Source: Theobroma cacao (Eukaryota > Streptophyta > Magnoliopsida > Malvales > Malvaceae). From it: 64,000 nucleotides of DNA. Below, in pieces: positions 12,052-24,700 of this stretch. The first letter of the stretch is position 1; the number at the start of each line of letters is the position of its first letter. Under the pieces are notes generated by a model that was not told the DNA's origin, ran no database searches, and worked only from the letters and a program-made list of their open reading frames with translations. The stretch is from NCBI RefSeq assembly GCF_000208745.1, contig NC_030854.1, forward strand, positions 11,419,467 to 11,483,466, in the 5' to 3' direction. The position numbers and the translations under genes are program-made.

Positions 12052-15045
12052 TGTCACAACCCAGTACTCTCTTTGAGCCCGTAACAACCACCGTGATATC
12101 CCAATAGACATACCTTACCCGGAATGTCAATCGAAACCTTGCAAGGCTCTAGCATCAGTTTTTCGCTTCTCTTGTGAGCAACAGTTACTAAATATCATGT
12201 TTTAAAGGAATATAGACTATTTTCAAATCAAAGGCAATCAAAAAGTAATTTTTACCACACAGGGGTATTTTAGTCATTTTACTTGAAAATTTCGAAACTT
12301 GCTAAAAATACAGTATATGAATGAAAAATATACATTTCATATAAAAAAATAAATCTAGGTGTCTAAATCATCTTTTTAAAGTGAATTTATAACTAATAGA
12401 ACTAAATAAAAATATTAGATAAAATATTCTATTTTTATATAAAATAATATTTATAAAATTCTACGTAAACAATTACTGTAGCGTAGTAACAAAATAAATT
12501 CATATACATAATAACACACAACGCCAGGGTATACAAAAATATTTTACAATGCCATATGAGCCCCAAAATAACAAAAATAAACAGGACTGTAGACCTAAGA
12601 TTTCTAAGGATGCAAATCCAAAAGCAAACCCTCGACAAAATTGATTGTCTACAGACTGCTCTGAACCTGAAATGGGTGAAAAGAAGAGGGTGATTTTTTA
12701 TAAACCCAGTGAGTAAGCAAAGTTCATCTATAACATCTAAAACCGAGTAAATGGAGACAATTAAAACATCTCTTCATAATATGATTCATAACAATAAAAC
12801 TCATTTCAACCATATAAAACAATTACATTTAATCAAAAATAATCAGTAAGGCTTATGACTCTCTTAAAATTTGGCTCATGCCAAAACTCGTACTCGGGTG
12901 ACACCTTGTGCTGGGCATCCAACCAAGTCCGCCAAGGCTGTTAAATTAACATATACACATAAAACATGTTTTTACATTTAAAAACGTAGTCGTTCCTCGG
13001 CGTAGGTTGAGTTTCAGCCTCACGTGGTGGTTCGGCGTGAAGTGAACTCTAAACTACCTTAGGAGATGCCCTCTGCGCCTCTCATACTAAGGTAAAATAT
13101 AATGGGGTTTACCGTGCCCCTCTATTAGGCTGGTCCGCGGAAACCCACCCACTACAGTAAGCTAATCACTTACCCCACCAAGTCAATAAAAAATTTCAGC
13201 AGCATGACATGGCAAATATGATATTACCTAGCCTATCAAGGTAAAACAAAACAATTCATATATTCCACACAAACACAAATCCAGCCATTCATGCCATCAC
13301 ATTGTCATAAGCCATCAACTCAAACCATATGTCAAAACATATATATAACACAAGTATATAGTCTCCACTTACTCAATTTCAAAAACCAGGATTCAATTTC
13401 AAACCAAATTATGAATCTCAATTCATTTAACCAACACTTCAGTTATAAAACATAATAGTTTACAATTTAAATTTATTATTCTTTAATATCATAAAAACGA
13501 GTATAAACTACTTTAGATAGTTAAGATGATCGTCTGTTTACTCACTATAATGGGAGTACTCCTACTTCTGGTCCTTAGGTACGATATCCTTACCCTTACT
13601 AGAGGGCTCACCACCTATACATAATACATAACAAGTAATTCAATATATTTGTGCCAAATTGTTATAAAACTATTTCAGGCTCTTTATGAATGTATGGAAT
13701 TGAATGAGAAGTGTTCAAATAATCACTTAAAGATGATGTTCTACGTAGGTTCAATTGTTGCTGGACTGAAATAGTATTTAACCTAACTCGCACTATACAC
13801 TGTTTAATTAGCCGAAACATCTAATTCAACTCCAAATATATTCATTGCACTTTTGGTACTCCAATAAGTCCGTATACCTCATTAGAAATTAATTCTAAGT
13901 CCATTTACTATAATTTTCTCATTATCGTTCAAGTCGTTTACTAAAGGAACTATACTTTTCGATAACCATTTTCGATATCCGACATCACGAATTATCAAAT
14001 ACGAGCTAGATAACATGAAATATGACAAAATTAATCTTCAAAATATTCCCTATAGAATTCAGCCAATTAGGGTTTAATGAAGAACATGTTATTTTCTTGC
14101 TTGTTTTTCATACCGAATATCACAAAACACTAAAAACACCTAGATAGCCTAAAATCTATCAGAAACCATCATCAAAACCTTCCCCCCTTGATTTGGCCAG
14201 CATGCTTCCATCATGAAAACTTGAGTTTCAACCATAGAAAATGAAAAAGAAAGCGTGGGTAAGGTAGATCCTAAGCTAAATCGTGAAATCTTACCTCTGA
14301 TCGCTTCCTTTTTCGAAAATCCAATGAATTTCTCTTGAATTTTTCTTAGGGTTTTTCTATTCTTTCCCCTTTTCTTCTTGGGCTTGCATTACAATGAGAA
14401 AGTGAATGGGAGAGTTTATGTTGAGTTTTATAAAGGAAATTATAAAATAACAAAAACTTGACACATGGCAACATTTAATTGGTTCACATTTAAAACTTAA
14501 CTAATAAGGCTTTTCCTTTCCACCACATATAATCCCATAATTATCCAAAGTATAAAATGATAATATGTTAAATCCATGGGCTTGACAAGTGCCATGGTGG
14601 TGTAAAATTTCAAAAATTTCATTTATGTCCTAGTGGACATGTGAAATGACCATTTTGCCCTTATGGTCGAAATTGAAATTTTTCACTCTTCAAATTGAAA
14701 TTATGTTCCACCTAGTCAAACTTGGTAAAAAATCTATTCCAACATTCCAATTTTGCCCTCGGGTGGCAAAATGACCATTTCACCTCTACGTTATGAAAAT
14801 TCTTTTGATTAGATTCCAAATTAATCCTCGAACTCCAAATCACCATTTTAAGACATTCTAAGGTTCAATAACTCTCAAATACATCCCAAAATCTCTATTT
14901 GGACTAGTTCGAGGCTTAAATGGACTTTATTGTACCACTAAGTACAATATCAACTTTTAAAAATTTTTCGAGGAATCCAAGTATGTAGACATGCTATCAA
15001 GTACATAAATGACATGGCAAGTATATTATAGAGCTGGGCTTGATA
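12052..15045 (-). mobile_element. 3' LTR of element A
   Basis: On the minus strand it starts TATCAAGCCC (a TG-to-TA change in the usual TGTCAAGCCC) and ends GTTGTGACA. It is nearly identical in layout to the 5' LTR at 21749-27560. TATA box TATAAAA is at about 14426-14432 on the minus strand. No gene lies within it; short frames are not shared with known proteins. Confidence 0.85.
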
Positions 15046-15046
15046 G

Positions 15047-15062
15047 CACTACCACCCTTAAA
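15047..15062 (-). other. Polypurine tract of element A
   Basis: On the minus strand TTTTAAGGGTGGTAGTG lies just before the LTR start. It is the plus-strand primer site. The equivalent at 806-820 in the other family A element reads almost the same. Confidence 0.7.
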
Positions 15063-15085
15063 ATAAAATTTTTGACCTCAAAATT

Positions 15086-16813
15086 TCACTTACCGGACTC
15101 AAAGAAAAGATGGGGATATTGGCTTTTCATTTGATGCTCAATTTCCCACGTCATCTCTTCCATCCGAGCATTCTTCCACAACACCTTAACCATTGGGATG
15201 CTTGTATTCCTCAACACTTGATCCTTTCAGTCTAGAATATGTACAAGTTGTACCTTAAACTTCAAATCTTCCTGCAACTCAATCGGAGGTGTCACGATGA
15301 TATGAGAGGGATCAGATACATACTTTTTCAACATTGAGACGTGGAAGACATTGTGAATTTGATCCAACTTTGGGGGTAATTCTAGTCTATATGCCACTAG
15401 CCCAATCCTTTCAATGACACGAAAGGGTCCAATGCATCTAGGATTGAGTTTCCCCGCTTTGTAAATCGAATCACACCTTTCATTATCCAACAAGATACCA
15501 CAATTTACTACAATAGTATAATCAAATAAGACTTAATACCTAAAAGTATTCAAATCATTACCTTTCCAAGGAGAAACCTTAAGAAAAACTCTATCATCAA
15601 CTTTAAATTCCAGGTCTTTTCTTCGTCTATCAAAGTAACTTTTCTACCTATGAGCTGTCTTTAATCGTTCTTGGATAACCTTGATCTTGTCATTAGTCAG
15701 ATCAATCAGCTTTACATTAAACAATTTCCTCTCACCCACCTTATCCCAGCATAGTGGAGTTCAGCAGTTTCTCCCATACAGAGACTCGTATGGTGCCATC
15801 CCAATACTAAACTGAAAATTATTGTTATACGCAAACTTCACTAGTTGTAAGTGTCTATCCCAACTTCCAATAAAGTCAATGACACAAGCTTGTAGGATAT
15901 CCTCCAAAGTATGAATGGTTTTTTCAGACTAACCATCTGTTTGTGGATGAAAGGCAGTGCTAAATCTCAAATTAGTTTCAAGAGATTCCTAAAATTTAGG
16001 CCAAAATCGAGAAGTGAACCGAAGGTCTCGATCTGACACGATAGAAACTGGGACTCCATGCAATCTCACTATCTCATCTATATAAAGCTTAGCCAGTTTC
16101 TCAATGGAATACGTGCTATGGATAGCCAAGAAATGAGCGGACTTAGTCAATCTATCCACAATCACCCAAATAGCAGCCTTCCCACTCTACGTCCGCGGTA
16201 AACCCAACACAAAGTCCATAGTCACGTGCTCCCACTTCCATTCAGGGATAGGTAGAGGCTGAAGAGTACCTGATGGTTTCTGATATTCCACCTTGATCTG
16301 TTGGCATGTGAGACATTTCATCACAAACTTGGTTATGTCTCGTTTGATACCTGGCCACCAGTAACTTTTCTTGATAGTCTTGTACATTTTGGTGCTTTCG
16401 GGATGTAAAGCATAGGCGAGAGAATGAGCTTCTTCCAAAATAGCCCATCTCAATTGATCATCCTTAGGGACACAAACCTGATTCCCAAGCATAAAAAAAC
16501 CATCATCACCAAGTTTGAACTCACTAGTTTCTCCATCTCGCAACTTTTGAACTTCCCGCTTCAACTCATCATCAGACTTTTGCAATTCCCTGATTTGATT
16601 CAATAGTGAGGGTCTCACAACAAAACTAGCAAGTAGGGTTCCATCCTCGCCATTACTCAACTGGATCCCTAAAGATTTTATCTCAAGTACCATCAGAAGA
16701 TAAGAATTCCGAAGTGATGCTAATGAAGATGATGATTTACGACTCAAGGCATTTGCTACAACGTTTGCCTTCCCCGAATGATACTCAATCACTAAGTCGT
16801 AATCCTTAATCAA
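15086..16813 (-). pseudogene. pol: Element A integrase with C-terminal chromodomain
   Basis: The minus-strand frame 16813-16187 starts in the RNase H-IN linker (YHSGKANVVANALSR). It then shows the IN zinc-binding region (H..., then MKCLTCQQ) and the start of the catalytic core (HVTMDFVLGLPRT, first Asp). The core continues to about 15500 with stops and includes the HPQTDG motif. Frame 15493-15227 holds the IN C-terminal GPF/Y-like module (PRCIGPFRVIERIG and HNVFHVSMLKKY). After a stop at about 15224, the stretch down to the TGA at 15086-15088 encodes a chromodomain (VLWKNARMEEMTWE), which in this lineage targets insertion to modified chromatin. It is inactive because of several stops. Confidence 0.85.
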
Positions 16814-16828
16814 CTCTAACCAGCGTCT

Positions 16829-17310
16829 CTATCTCAGGTTGAGTTCTTTTTGGGTGAGCAAGTATTTCAAGCTTTTGTGGTTGGTAAAGATCCGACAATG
16901 CTCACCGTATAAGTAATGCCTCAAGATCTTCAATGCAAAGACTACTACTGCCAACTCCAAATCGTGGGTAGGGTAATTTGTTTCATGCTTCTTCAACTGT
17001 TGAGAAGCATAAGCTACTACTTTCTCATCCTGCATTAACACGCACCCTAATCCTAATTTAGAGGCATCACTGTATACCACAAATTCTTTCCCACTAATAA
17101 GAAGTGTTAAAATTGGAGCGGAGGTCAACTGGTTCTTTAGCTTCTGAAATTGACTCTCGCAGACATCATCCCACTCAAACTTGATTCCTTTACGAGTCAG
17201 ATGAGTCAGAGGAGTAGCTATCAATGAGAACCCCTGAATGAACCTCCTATAATAATCGACTAAATCGAGGAAACTCTGAATCTCTGTCATCGTTTATGGT
17301 TGCTCCCACT
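16829..17310 (-). pseudogene. pol: Element A RNase H and RT connection domain
   Basis: The minus-strand open stretch 17290-16829 reads [16 protein letters not shown] (end of RT), then [24 protein letters not shown] (first catalytic Asp of RNase H) and NHKSLKYL. The usual DHKSL has become NHKSL, so a catalytic Asp is probably lost. Two stops lie between 17310 and 17290. It is directly cut at its 5' side by the solo LTR 17316-20157, and continues into RT at 20163. Confidence 0.85.
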
Positions 17311-17315
17311 ATAAG

Positions 17316-20157
17316 TGTCACGACCTAGAACCTCCTTCGGGCCCATGACAACCATCGCGATGTCCCGATTGACACTCATTATCCGGAATGCCAACCGAAA
17401 CCCCGCAAGGCTTACATATCAGTTTCTTTCCTTTCTTGTGAGCAATCGTTGTTAAACATTCCATTTTAAACAATTACCGGTCATTTTCGGCTCAAATAAA
17501 TCCAAAGATAATTTAATTTTTTTTAAAGGATTTATAGACAAATATCACTATTGAAAATATTGATTAAAATATAGCATTTTTATATAAAACAATATTTATA
17601 GAAACACGTGTAAGAAATCTTTTGTAACGTGTAAGTAAAATAAATTCATACATACAAAAATTTACTAAGTTATAATGTACAATAATGGTTACAATGACAA
17701 GTGGCCCAAAATACACCCAGTGTTCGTGCTAGAAACCTACTATCTATGTGGTAGAAATGTCAACTAGAATCCTCGACAAAATAGGGTATCTATAAGCTAC
17801 CACAGACCTGAAATGTTTGAAAAGGAGCTGGGTGAGATTTTTGCAATCCCAATGAGTAAACAGACATTATCATAAATATCTAAAGGCGAGTAAAATGGAG
17901 GCAAGTTTAAACAACAAATTACAAACCATTTCATAATGTTTTAAATTTATTTCTTAAACCATAAAATATTTTTAATTTACCAAAACAGTTGTTAAGGCTT
18001 ATGTCTTTTATTAAAAACAAGGCTCAAGCCAAAATTAATCCTCAAGGATACCTTGGCCGAGGCATCTAATCGAGTCCGCCAAGGTTGTTATAACATTTAC
18101 ATATGAAACACATTTTTATTTTTAAAACAAGTCGTTCCTTGGCGTTGGCCGAGTTACACATTCACGTGGGGGTTCGACGTGAAGTGAGCTCTAATACTAC
18201 CCAAGGAGTTACCCTCCTCGCCTCTACAACCTGAGTAACTATATAACCGGGTTTACCGTGCCCCTCTAATAGGCAGTCCACGAAAATCCGTCACTGCAGT
18301 GACTAACCCACCAATTTTAATAAAATTTTGACAGTATAACGTGGCTTTTAATTATTTATCCAACCTGCATAGTAAAAACAGCTTACATAAATTTCTCAAT
18401 ACACTTACAAAATATAGCCACATATACTCATATCTCATAAGCCATTCATAGGAAAATATATAATTTTCAAGACAGTTAACAGCTTCCAATTACTCAATTT
18501 CATAATCAACACAATATATCTTTATTTGTCACATTTATTTCTAAAACATCAAAAATCCCGTTTTAATCTCGTTTTCATTTCATAAAATACATAAAGAGTA
18601 TTTAAAAATAAACTCTAGATAATTTACAATAATAATAAGTTTACTCAACGTTTGTACAAACTTAAAGCTTTCTAGGTGCCCCGATAACTACTCGTCGGGT
18701 ACAATTTTCTTGCCTTTACCGGAAGGCTCTCCTCCTAGACACATTGCAAAAATTCACTCAGTTCATCACATTAATGCTAAATCACTATATATTTTACTTA
18801 AATCCTATACTAATGCATGGTATGAAATGTAATAGCCAAAAATGACTTAAACGCGGTATTAACCTATTTTTGGCACTTTACCCGATAAATTGCTAACGCG
18901 CTCCATTTTAGTTCTAAATTGTCCCATTCTCTCTCCAACATTTCTAACCATTAATTATCAGCCAATATTCCTCTAAAATCACCAAAATCAGCTCACTCTC
19001 TTCCTTGGAAAATTCAGCCAAAAATGGGACATTAACTCGGTTAATTTTCCACTTTATTTTTCAATCACATTTAACCCTTTTTCATCATTTTCTCTTCATT
19101 TCTCTTAGAATAAAAATCAGATTATCATCATTGTACCTCATTGCAGATTCGGCCATGGGTGGGTATTGTGAAAATTGAATGCTTTCTTGCCCAATTTAAT
19201 TTCTAAACACATTTAACTAACTAAAACTATCAATTTAACTAAAAATCAAAACCTAAAAATTTCAATTTCTCCCCCCTTGAAATTCGGCCAGCCCGTGATG
19301 TCACTTTTAGATCTCTTTCCTCAAGCATGCTAAATGGAAACAAAGGCATAGGAAAGGTAGAAATCAAGCTAAAGTCAAAAAATCATACCGTTAGACGCGT
19401 AAACAACGAAAAACGTGAATTCCCCTTTGAATTTTTCTAGTTTTCCTTTGTTTTCTTTGTTTTTTTCCTTTCCTCTCTATTTCCTCTCTTGTTCTTCCTT
19501 ATGGCTAGCCATCACTTAAAATGGGGTTTAAATGGGCTGACTTTTCATTAAAATAATATTAAACCATTAAAAAAATGCCATGTGTCACTTTCCCATTGGT
19601 CCGTTTTTAAAATTTCATCCATTTGTTTCCAAATTTTCACCATACACTTGTCCCACATATCCATAGCTTAGATAAAATTCTCAGACTTATCCAAAGTCTT
19701 GGTGGAGTAATTTTTAAAATTTACACTTTTACCCCCATAAAAGTCAAAAATTATATTTTTGCCCCAAAAACTAAAAAATTACCCATAGACATATTTTTCA
19801 TCCCTTATACTCATACCATTCTCCAATTTGTCAAATGTGATCTAAATTATCTCAAAATCTCAAATTTTGTCCATGGGTGGAAAAATTACGATTTTGCCTC
19901 TGAACATCAAAATTTTCAATTTTTTTCCCTAAATGAACCCTCGAACTCCGAACAATCATTTTTAGTCATTCCTTGACTATAAAATATTAAATTTCATCCT
20001 ACGATTCCTATTTGAACTAGTTCGAGGTTAAATCAATTCAAGTGTACCGTTAGATACAATACCGGATTTCGTCTATTCTTAGGGACTTTCTTAGCATAAT
20101 AACATGCTACTCAGTGCATGTATGTTATGACACGTATTTATAGGGTCTGGTTTTACA
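17316..20157 (-). mobile_element. Solo LTR family F inserted in element A pol
   Basis: On the minus strand it starts TGTAAAACCAGACCC and ends AGGTCGTGACA, 2842 bp. It is flanked by a perfect TSD ATAAG (17311-17315 and 20158-20162). The pol reading continues across the two flanks. The same family occurs at 45585-48580 and 52556-55503. It shares its 3' third with family A. No internal region is attached, so it is a solo LTR left by LTR-LTR recombination. Confidence 0.92.
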
Positions 20158-20162
20158 ATAAG

Positions 20163-21240
20163 ATTGCCTTAATCTTCTTGGGATCGACATAAATTCAAGC
20201 TCCAGACACAACATGTCCCAAGAAAACCACTTCCTTCAACTAGAACTCACATTTGGAAAACTTGGCATAGAGTTGTCTCTCGCGTAAGATTTGCAACACA
20301 ATGCGCAAATGGACACCATGTTCATCATCATCCTTTGAATACACCAAAATGTCATCTATGAATACTATCACGAACTTATCCAAGTCTGGGTGGAACACCC
20401 TGTTCATAAGGTCCATAAAAGCTATCGGGGCATTAGTCAGATCAAAAGGCATAACTAGAAACTCGTAATGCCCATAACGAGTCCTGAAAGCAATCTTGGG
20501 TACATCCTGTTCCTTGATGTTCAACTGATGATACCTAGACCTCATATTAATCTTAGAAAACACCGTAGCACCCTTAGCTGATCAAAAAGATCATCAATCC
20601 GTGGTAGAGGATATTTATTCTTGATGGTCACTCGGTTCAACTGTCGGTAGTCAATACATAGCTGAAGAGTGCCATCCTTCTTCTTTACAAATAGGACTAG
20701 TGCACCCCAAGGAGAAGTACTAGGGCGAATAAACCTTTATCTACCAAGTCCTGCAACTGAACTTTCAGCTCCTTTAATTCGGCCAAAGCCATTAGAATGG
20801 AAATAGGTGCCGTACCCAAAACTAGATCAATAGAGAACTCAAGCTCTTGATCAGGAGGTAGTCTTAATAATTCATCCGAAAACACATGAAAAAACTCATT
20901 TGCTATTGGAACATCCTCTAACTTAGTTTCCCCCTTTGAGGTATCAATCACATGCGCTAGATAAGCTGAATATCCTTTCTACACTAGTTTCAAAGCTTTG
21001 ATAGCCGAGATTACACAAGATAGTAATATTCAGCGTTCCCTTGCAAATACAACTTTTACTCTTTCAGAATTCTGAAGTACAACTTCATTCCTGAAACAAT
21101 CGACATTTGCCCGATGTATAGTCAACCAATCCATACCCAATATCAAATCAAAATCCTAGATTTTTAGGGAAATTAAGTCAGCCCTAAATTCTTCCTCACC
21201 AACCCTTATTCCACCAAATCAATAAAAATTTCTTAAAAAT
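20163..21240 (-). pseudogene. pol: Element A protease C-terminus and reverse transcriptase
   Basis: Read from 21240 leftwards: a protease-end segment with GMDWLTIHRANVDC and then RT. Open stretch 20951-20697 holds the RT N-terminal part ([25 protein letters not shown]). About 20690-20570 holds the CIDYRQLN region with a stop. Open stretch 20563-20240 holds the core, with [10 protein letters not shown] and the catalytic FIDD (about 20351-20362) followed by ILVYSKDD. The catalytic Asp pair is intact although the frame is not. The usual protease active-site DSGA is not found, because the sequence between gag and this point is short. Confidence 0.85.
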
Positions 21241-21300
21241 GGATACATCAGGTACTTATGGTGGAACAGGAGGTGGTGGTGGTGGCATTGGAGGTGCGGC

Positions 21301-21594
21301 TTAAGGAACAGTAGGAGGAGCTTGACTAGCTTGAGCCTGCCCAGTAATAGTAGTAAGGAAAGCTGGCAATGCCTGAACTGCCTTAGGAGACATGACAAAA
21401 ATACCAGGAATACCGGTAGGTGGTGGAGGAGTTGGAGAATGTGGAGGAGCCTCAGTTTGTTTAGCAGCAAGTACTGTCAGAAAAGTAGACGCAATTGATT
21501 CCCCCTCTACAAGATCTAGTTGACGATGCCAAAAACGGCCTTTTCCCTTCCCGACTGATGTAGCTAGAGGTGGGCGGCTGCTTCGAGGAGGCAT
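21301..21594 (-). pseudogene. gag: Element A gag, truncated to its N-terminus
   Basis: A 97-codon minus-strand frame begins MPPRSSRPP, a basic start like chromovirus gag proteins, then a proline-rich stretch, and stops. There is no capsid domain and no zinc knuckle before the protease-end segment begins about 60-100 bp further on. The middle of gag and the protease active site are therefore deleted. The start lies about 150 bp inside the primer site, as expected for gag. Identification rests on position and composition more than on motifs. Confidence 0.55.
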
Positions 21595-21728
21595 AATGAT
21601 CTATAAGAAGAAACAAAACGAGTTTAGACAACTTCAGATCCTATATGCAGATGCATGAGTTCAACTCAATCTAACCTAACTTGGGGTCACACTGACACTG
21701 TAGTTTTTAAAATAACTTTAAAATCAAA

Positions 21729-21741
21729 GGCTTTGATACCA
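21729..21741 (-). other. Primer-binding site of element A (initiator Met tRNA type)
   Basis: On the minus strand TGGTATCAAAGCC lies 7 bp inside the end of the 5' LTR. It differs by one base from the common plant site TGGTATCAGAGCC, complementary to the initiator methionine tRNA 3' end. It fixes the 5' end and orientation of the element. Confidence 0.8.
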
Positions 21742-21748
21742 ATTGAAT

Positions 21749-24700
21749 TGTCACGACCAGGTACTCTCTTTGAGTCCGTAACAATCGCCGTAATGTCCCA
21801 ATAGACATACCTTACCCGAAATATCAACCAAAATCTCACAAGGCTCTAGCATCCGTTTTTCGCTTCTCTTGTGAGCAACAGTTACTAAATATAATGTTTT
21901 AAAGGAATATAGACTATTTTCAAATAAAAGAAAATTAAAAAGTAATTTCTACCACAGGGGTATTTTGGTCATTTTACTCCAAAATTTTGAAACCTGCTAA
22001 AAATACAGTATATGAATGAAAAATATACATTTCATATAAAAAAATAAATCTAGGTGTCTAAATCATCTTTTTAAAGTGAATTTATAACTAATAGAACTAA
22101 ATAAAAATATTGGATAAAATATTCCATTTTTATATAAAACAATATTTATAAAATTCTATGTAAACAATTACTATAGCGTAGTAACAAAATAAATTCATAT
22201 ACATAATAGCACACAGCGCCATGGTATACAAAAATATTTTACAATGCCATGTAAGCCCCAAAATAACAAAAATAAACAAGACTGTAGACCTACGATTTCT
22301 AAGGGTGCAAATCCAAAAGCAAACCCTCGACAAAATCGACTGTCTACAGACTGCTCTGAACCTGAAATGGGTGAAAAGAAGAGGGTGAGTTTTTATAAAC
22401 CTAGTGAGTAAGCAAAGTTCATCTATAACATCTAAAGCCGAGTAAATGGAGACAATTAAAACATTTCTTCATAATATGATTCATAACATTAAAACTCATT
22501 TCAACCATATAAAACAATTACATTTCATCAAATATAATCAGTAAGTCTTATGGCTCTCTTAGAACTTGGTTCGTGCCAAAACTCGTACTTGGTGACACCT
22601 TGTGCCGGGCATCCAACCAAGTCCGCCAAGGCTATTAAATTAACATATACACATAAAACATGTTTTTAAATTTAAAAACGTAGCCGCTCCTTGGCGTTGG
22701 TTGAGTTTTACCCTCACGTGGTGGTTCAACGTGAAGTGAACTCTAAACTACCTTAGAAGATACCCTCCACGCCTCTCATACTAAGGTAAAATATAACGGG
22801 GTTTACCGTGCCCCTCTATTTGGCTAGTCCACGGAAACTCGCCCACTGCAGTTAGCTAATCACTTACCCCACCAAATCAATAAAAAATTTCAGCAGTAGG
22901 ACATGGCTAATATGATATTACCCAGCCTATTAAGGTAAAACAAAACAATTTATATATTCCACACAAAAACAAATCCAGCCATTCATGCCATCACATTGTC
23001 ATAAGCCATCGATTCAAACCATATGTCAAAATATATATATAACACAAGTATATAGTCTCCACTTACTCAATTTCAAAAACTAGGATTCAATTTCAAACCA
23101 AATTATAAATCTCATTTCATTTAACCAACACTTCAGTTATAAAACATAATAGTTTACAGTTTAAATCTATTATTCTTTAAAATCATAAAAACGATTATAA
23201 ACTACTTTAGATAGTTAAGATGATCGTCTATTTACTCACAATAACGGGAGTACTTCTTCTTCTGGTCTTCAGGTACGATATCCTTGCCCTTACCAGAGGG
23301 TTCACCACCTATACATAATACATAACAAGTAATTCAATATATTTGTGCCAAACTGTTATAAAACTATTTCAGGCTCTTTTATGAATGTATGAAATTGAAT
23401 GAGAAGTGTTCGAATAATAATTTAAAGATGGTGTTCTACATAGGTTCAATTGTTGTTGGATTGAAATGGTATTCGACCTAACTCGCATTATACACTGTTT
23501 AATTAGCCAAAACATCCAATTCAACTCCAAATAGATTCATTGCACTTTTGGTACTCCAATAAGTCCGTATACCTCATTAGAAATCAATTCTAAGTCCATT
23601 TACTATAATTTTCTCATTATCGTTCAAGTCGTTTACTAAAGGAACTATACTTTTCGATAATCGTTTTCGATATCCGACATCACGAATCATCAAATACGAG
23701 CTAGATAACATGAAATATGACAAAATTCATCTTTAGAATATTCCCTATAGAATTTGGCCAATTAGGGTATGATGAAAAACATTTTTTTTTCTTGCTTGTT
23801 TTTCATACCGAATATCACAAAACACTAAAAACACCTAGATAGCCTAAAATCTATTAGAAACCATCATCAAAACCTTCCCCTCTTGATTCGGCCAGAATGA
23901 TTCCATCATGAAAACTTGAGTTTCAACCATAGAAAATGAAAAAGAAAGCATGGGTAAGGTAGATCTTAAGCTAAATCGCGAAATCTTACCTCCGATCGCT
24001 TCTTTTTTCGAAAATCCAATGAATTTCTCTTGAATTTTTTATCCTTAGGGTTTTTCTATTCTTTCCCCCTTTGTTCTTTGGCTTGCACGGCAATGAGAGA
24101 GTGAATGGGAGAGTTTATGTTGAGTTTTATAAAGGAAATTATAAAATAATAAAAACTTGACACATGGCAACATATAATTTGTCAAGCCCAGTCCTAAATT
24201 ATCTACCATGTTACACATGAGACTAATAGAGTGATTGTATATTTGAACAGTCCAGGAAGAATATTTAAAAGTCGGTATTGTGCTTAAAAGTACAAGTAAG
24301 TCGATTTATACCTCGAACTAATTAAAATAGGGATTTTAAGGTGAAATTAAGAGTTTCACAGTCCAAGGATGACTCAAAATGGTAATTCGGAGTTCGATGA
24401 TCAATTTGGAGTCAAACCGAAATTTTCACTATTTAGGGGTAAAATGGTCATTTGCCACTTAGGGACAAAATGAAAATTTTAGAAAAGAGTTTTGGTCCCA
24501 TTTGACTTATTAGAGTATGATTTGAGTATTGGAGTATGATTTGAGGTTTAGAAGTGAAAAATTTTCAATTCTCGGTATTTTTTGAGTATAGGGGCAAAAC
24601 GGTAATTTTGCCATATCAGGGGCAAAATGGTAATTTTGCACCACCAACACTTGTCAAATTTGTGGAATTTAATTATGGTGGGAATGGATAAAGATGGAAC

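Noticed and set aside
12435..12638. Open frame nearly identical to one at 22130-22333
   Set aside because: The two lie at the same place in the two LTRs of element A, so they are the same repeat. No start context or motif suggests a protein.
19623..19976. Open frame repeated in other family F LTRs (also 52964-53224 on the minus strand)
   Set aside because: It runs antisense to the LTR, has low-complexity composition and no known motif. The similarity follows from the LTR copies being related, and in the 45585-48580 copy the frame is broken.
21219..21470. Leucine-rich frame overlapping element A gag
   Set aside because: It is the shifted frame of the proline-rich gag start and shows no independent motif.
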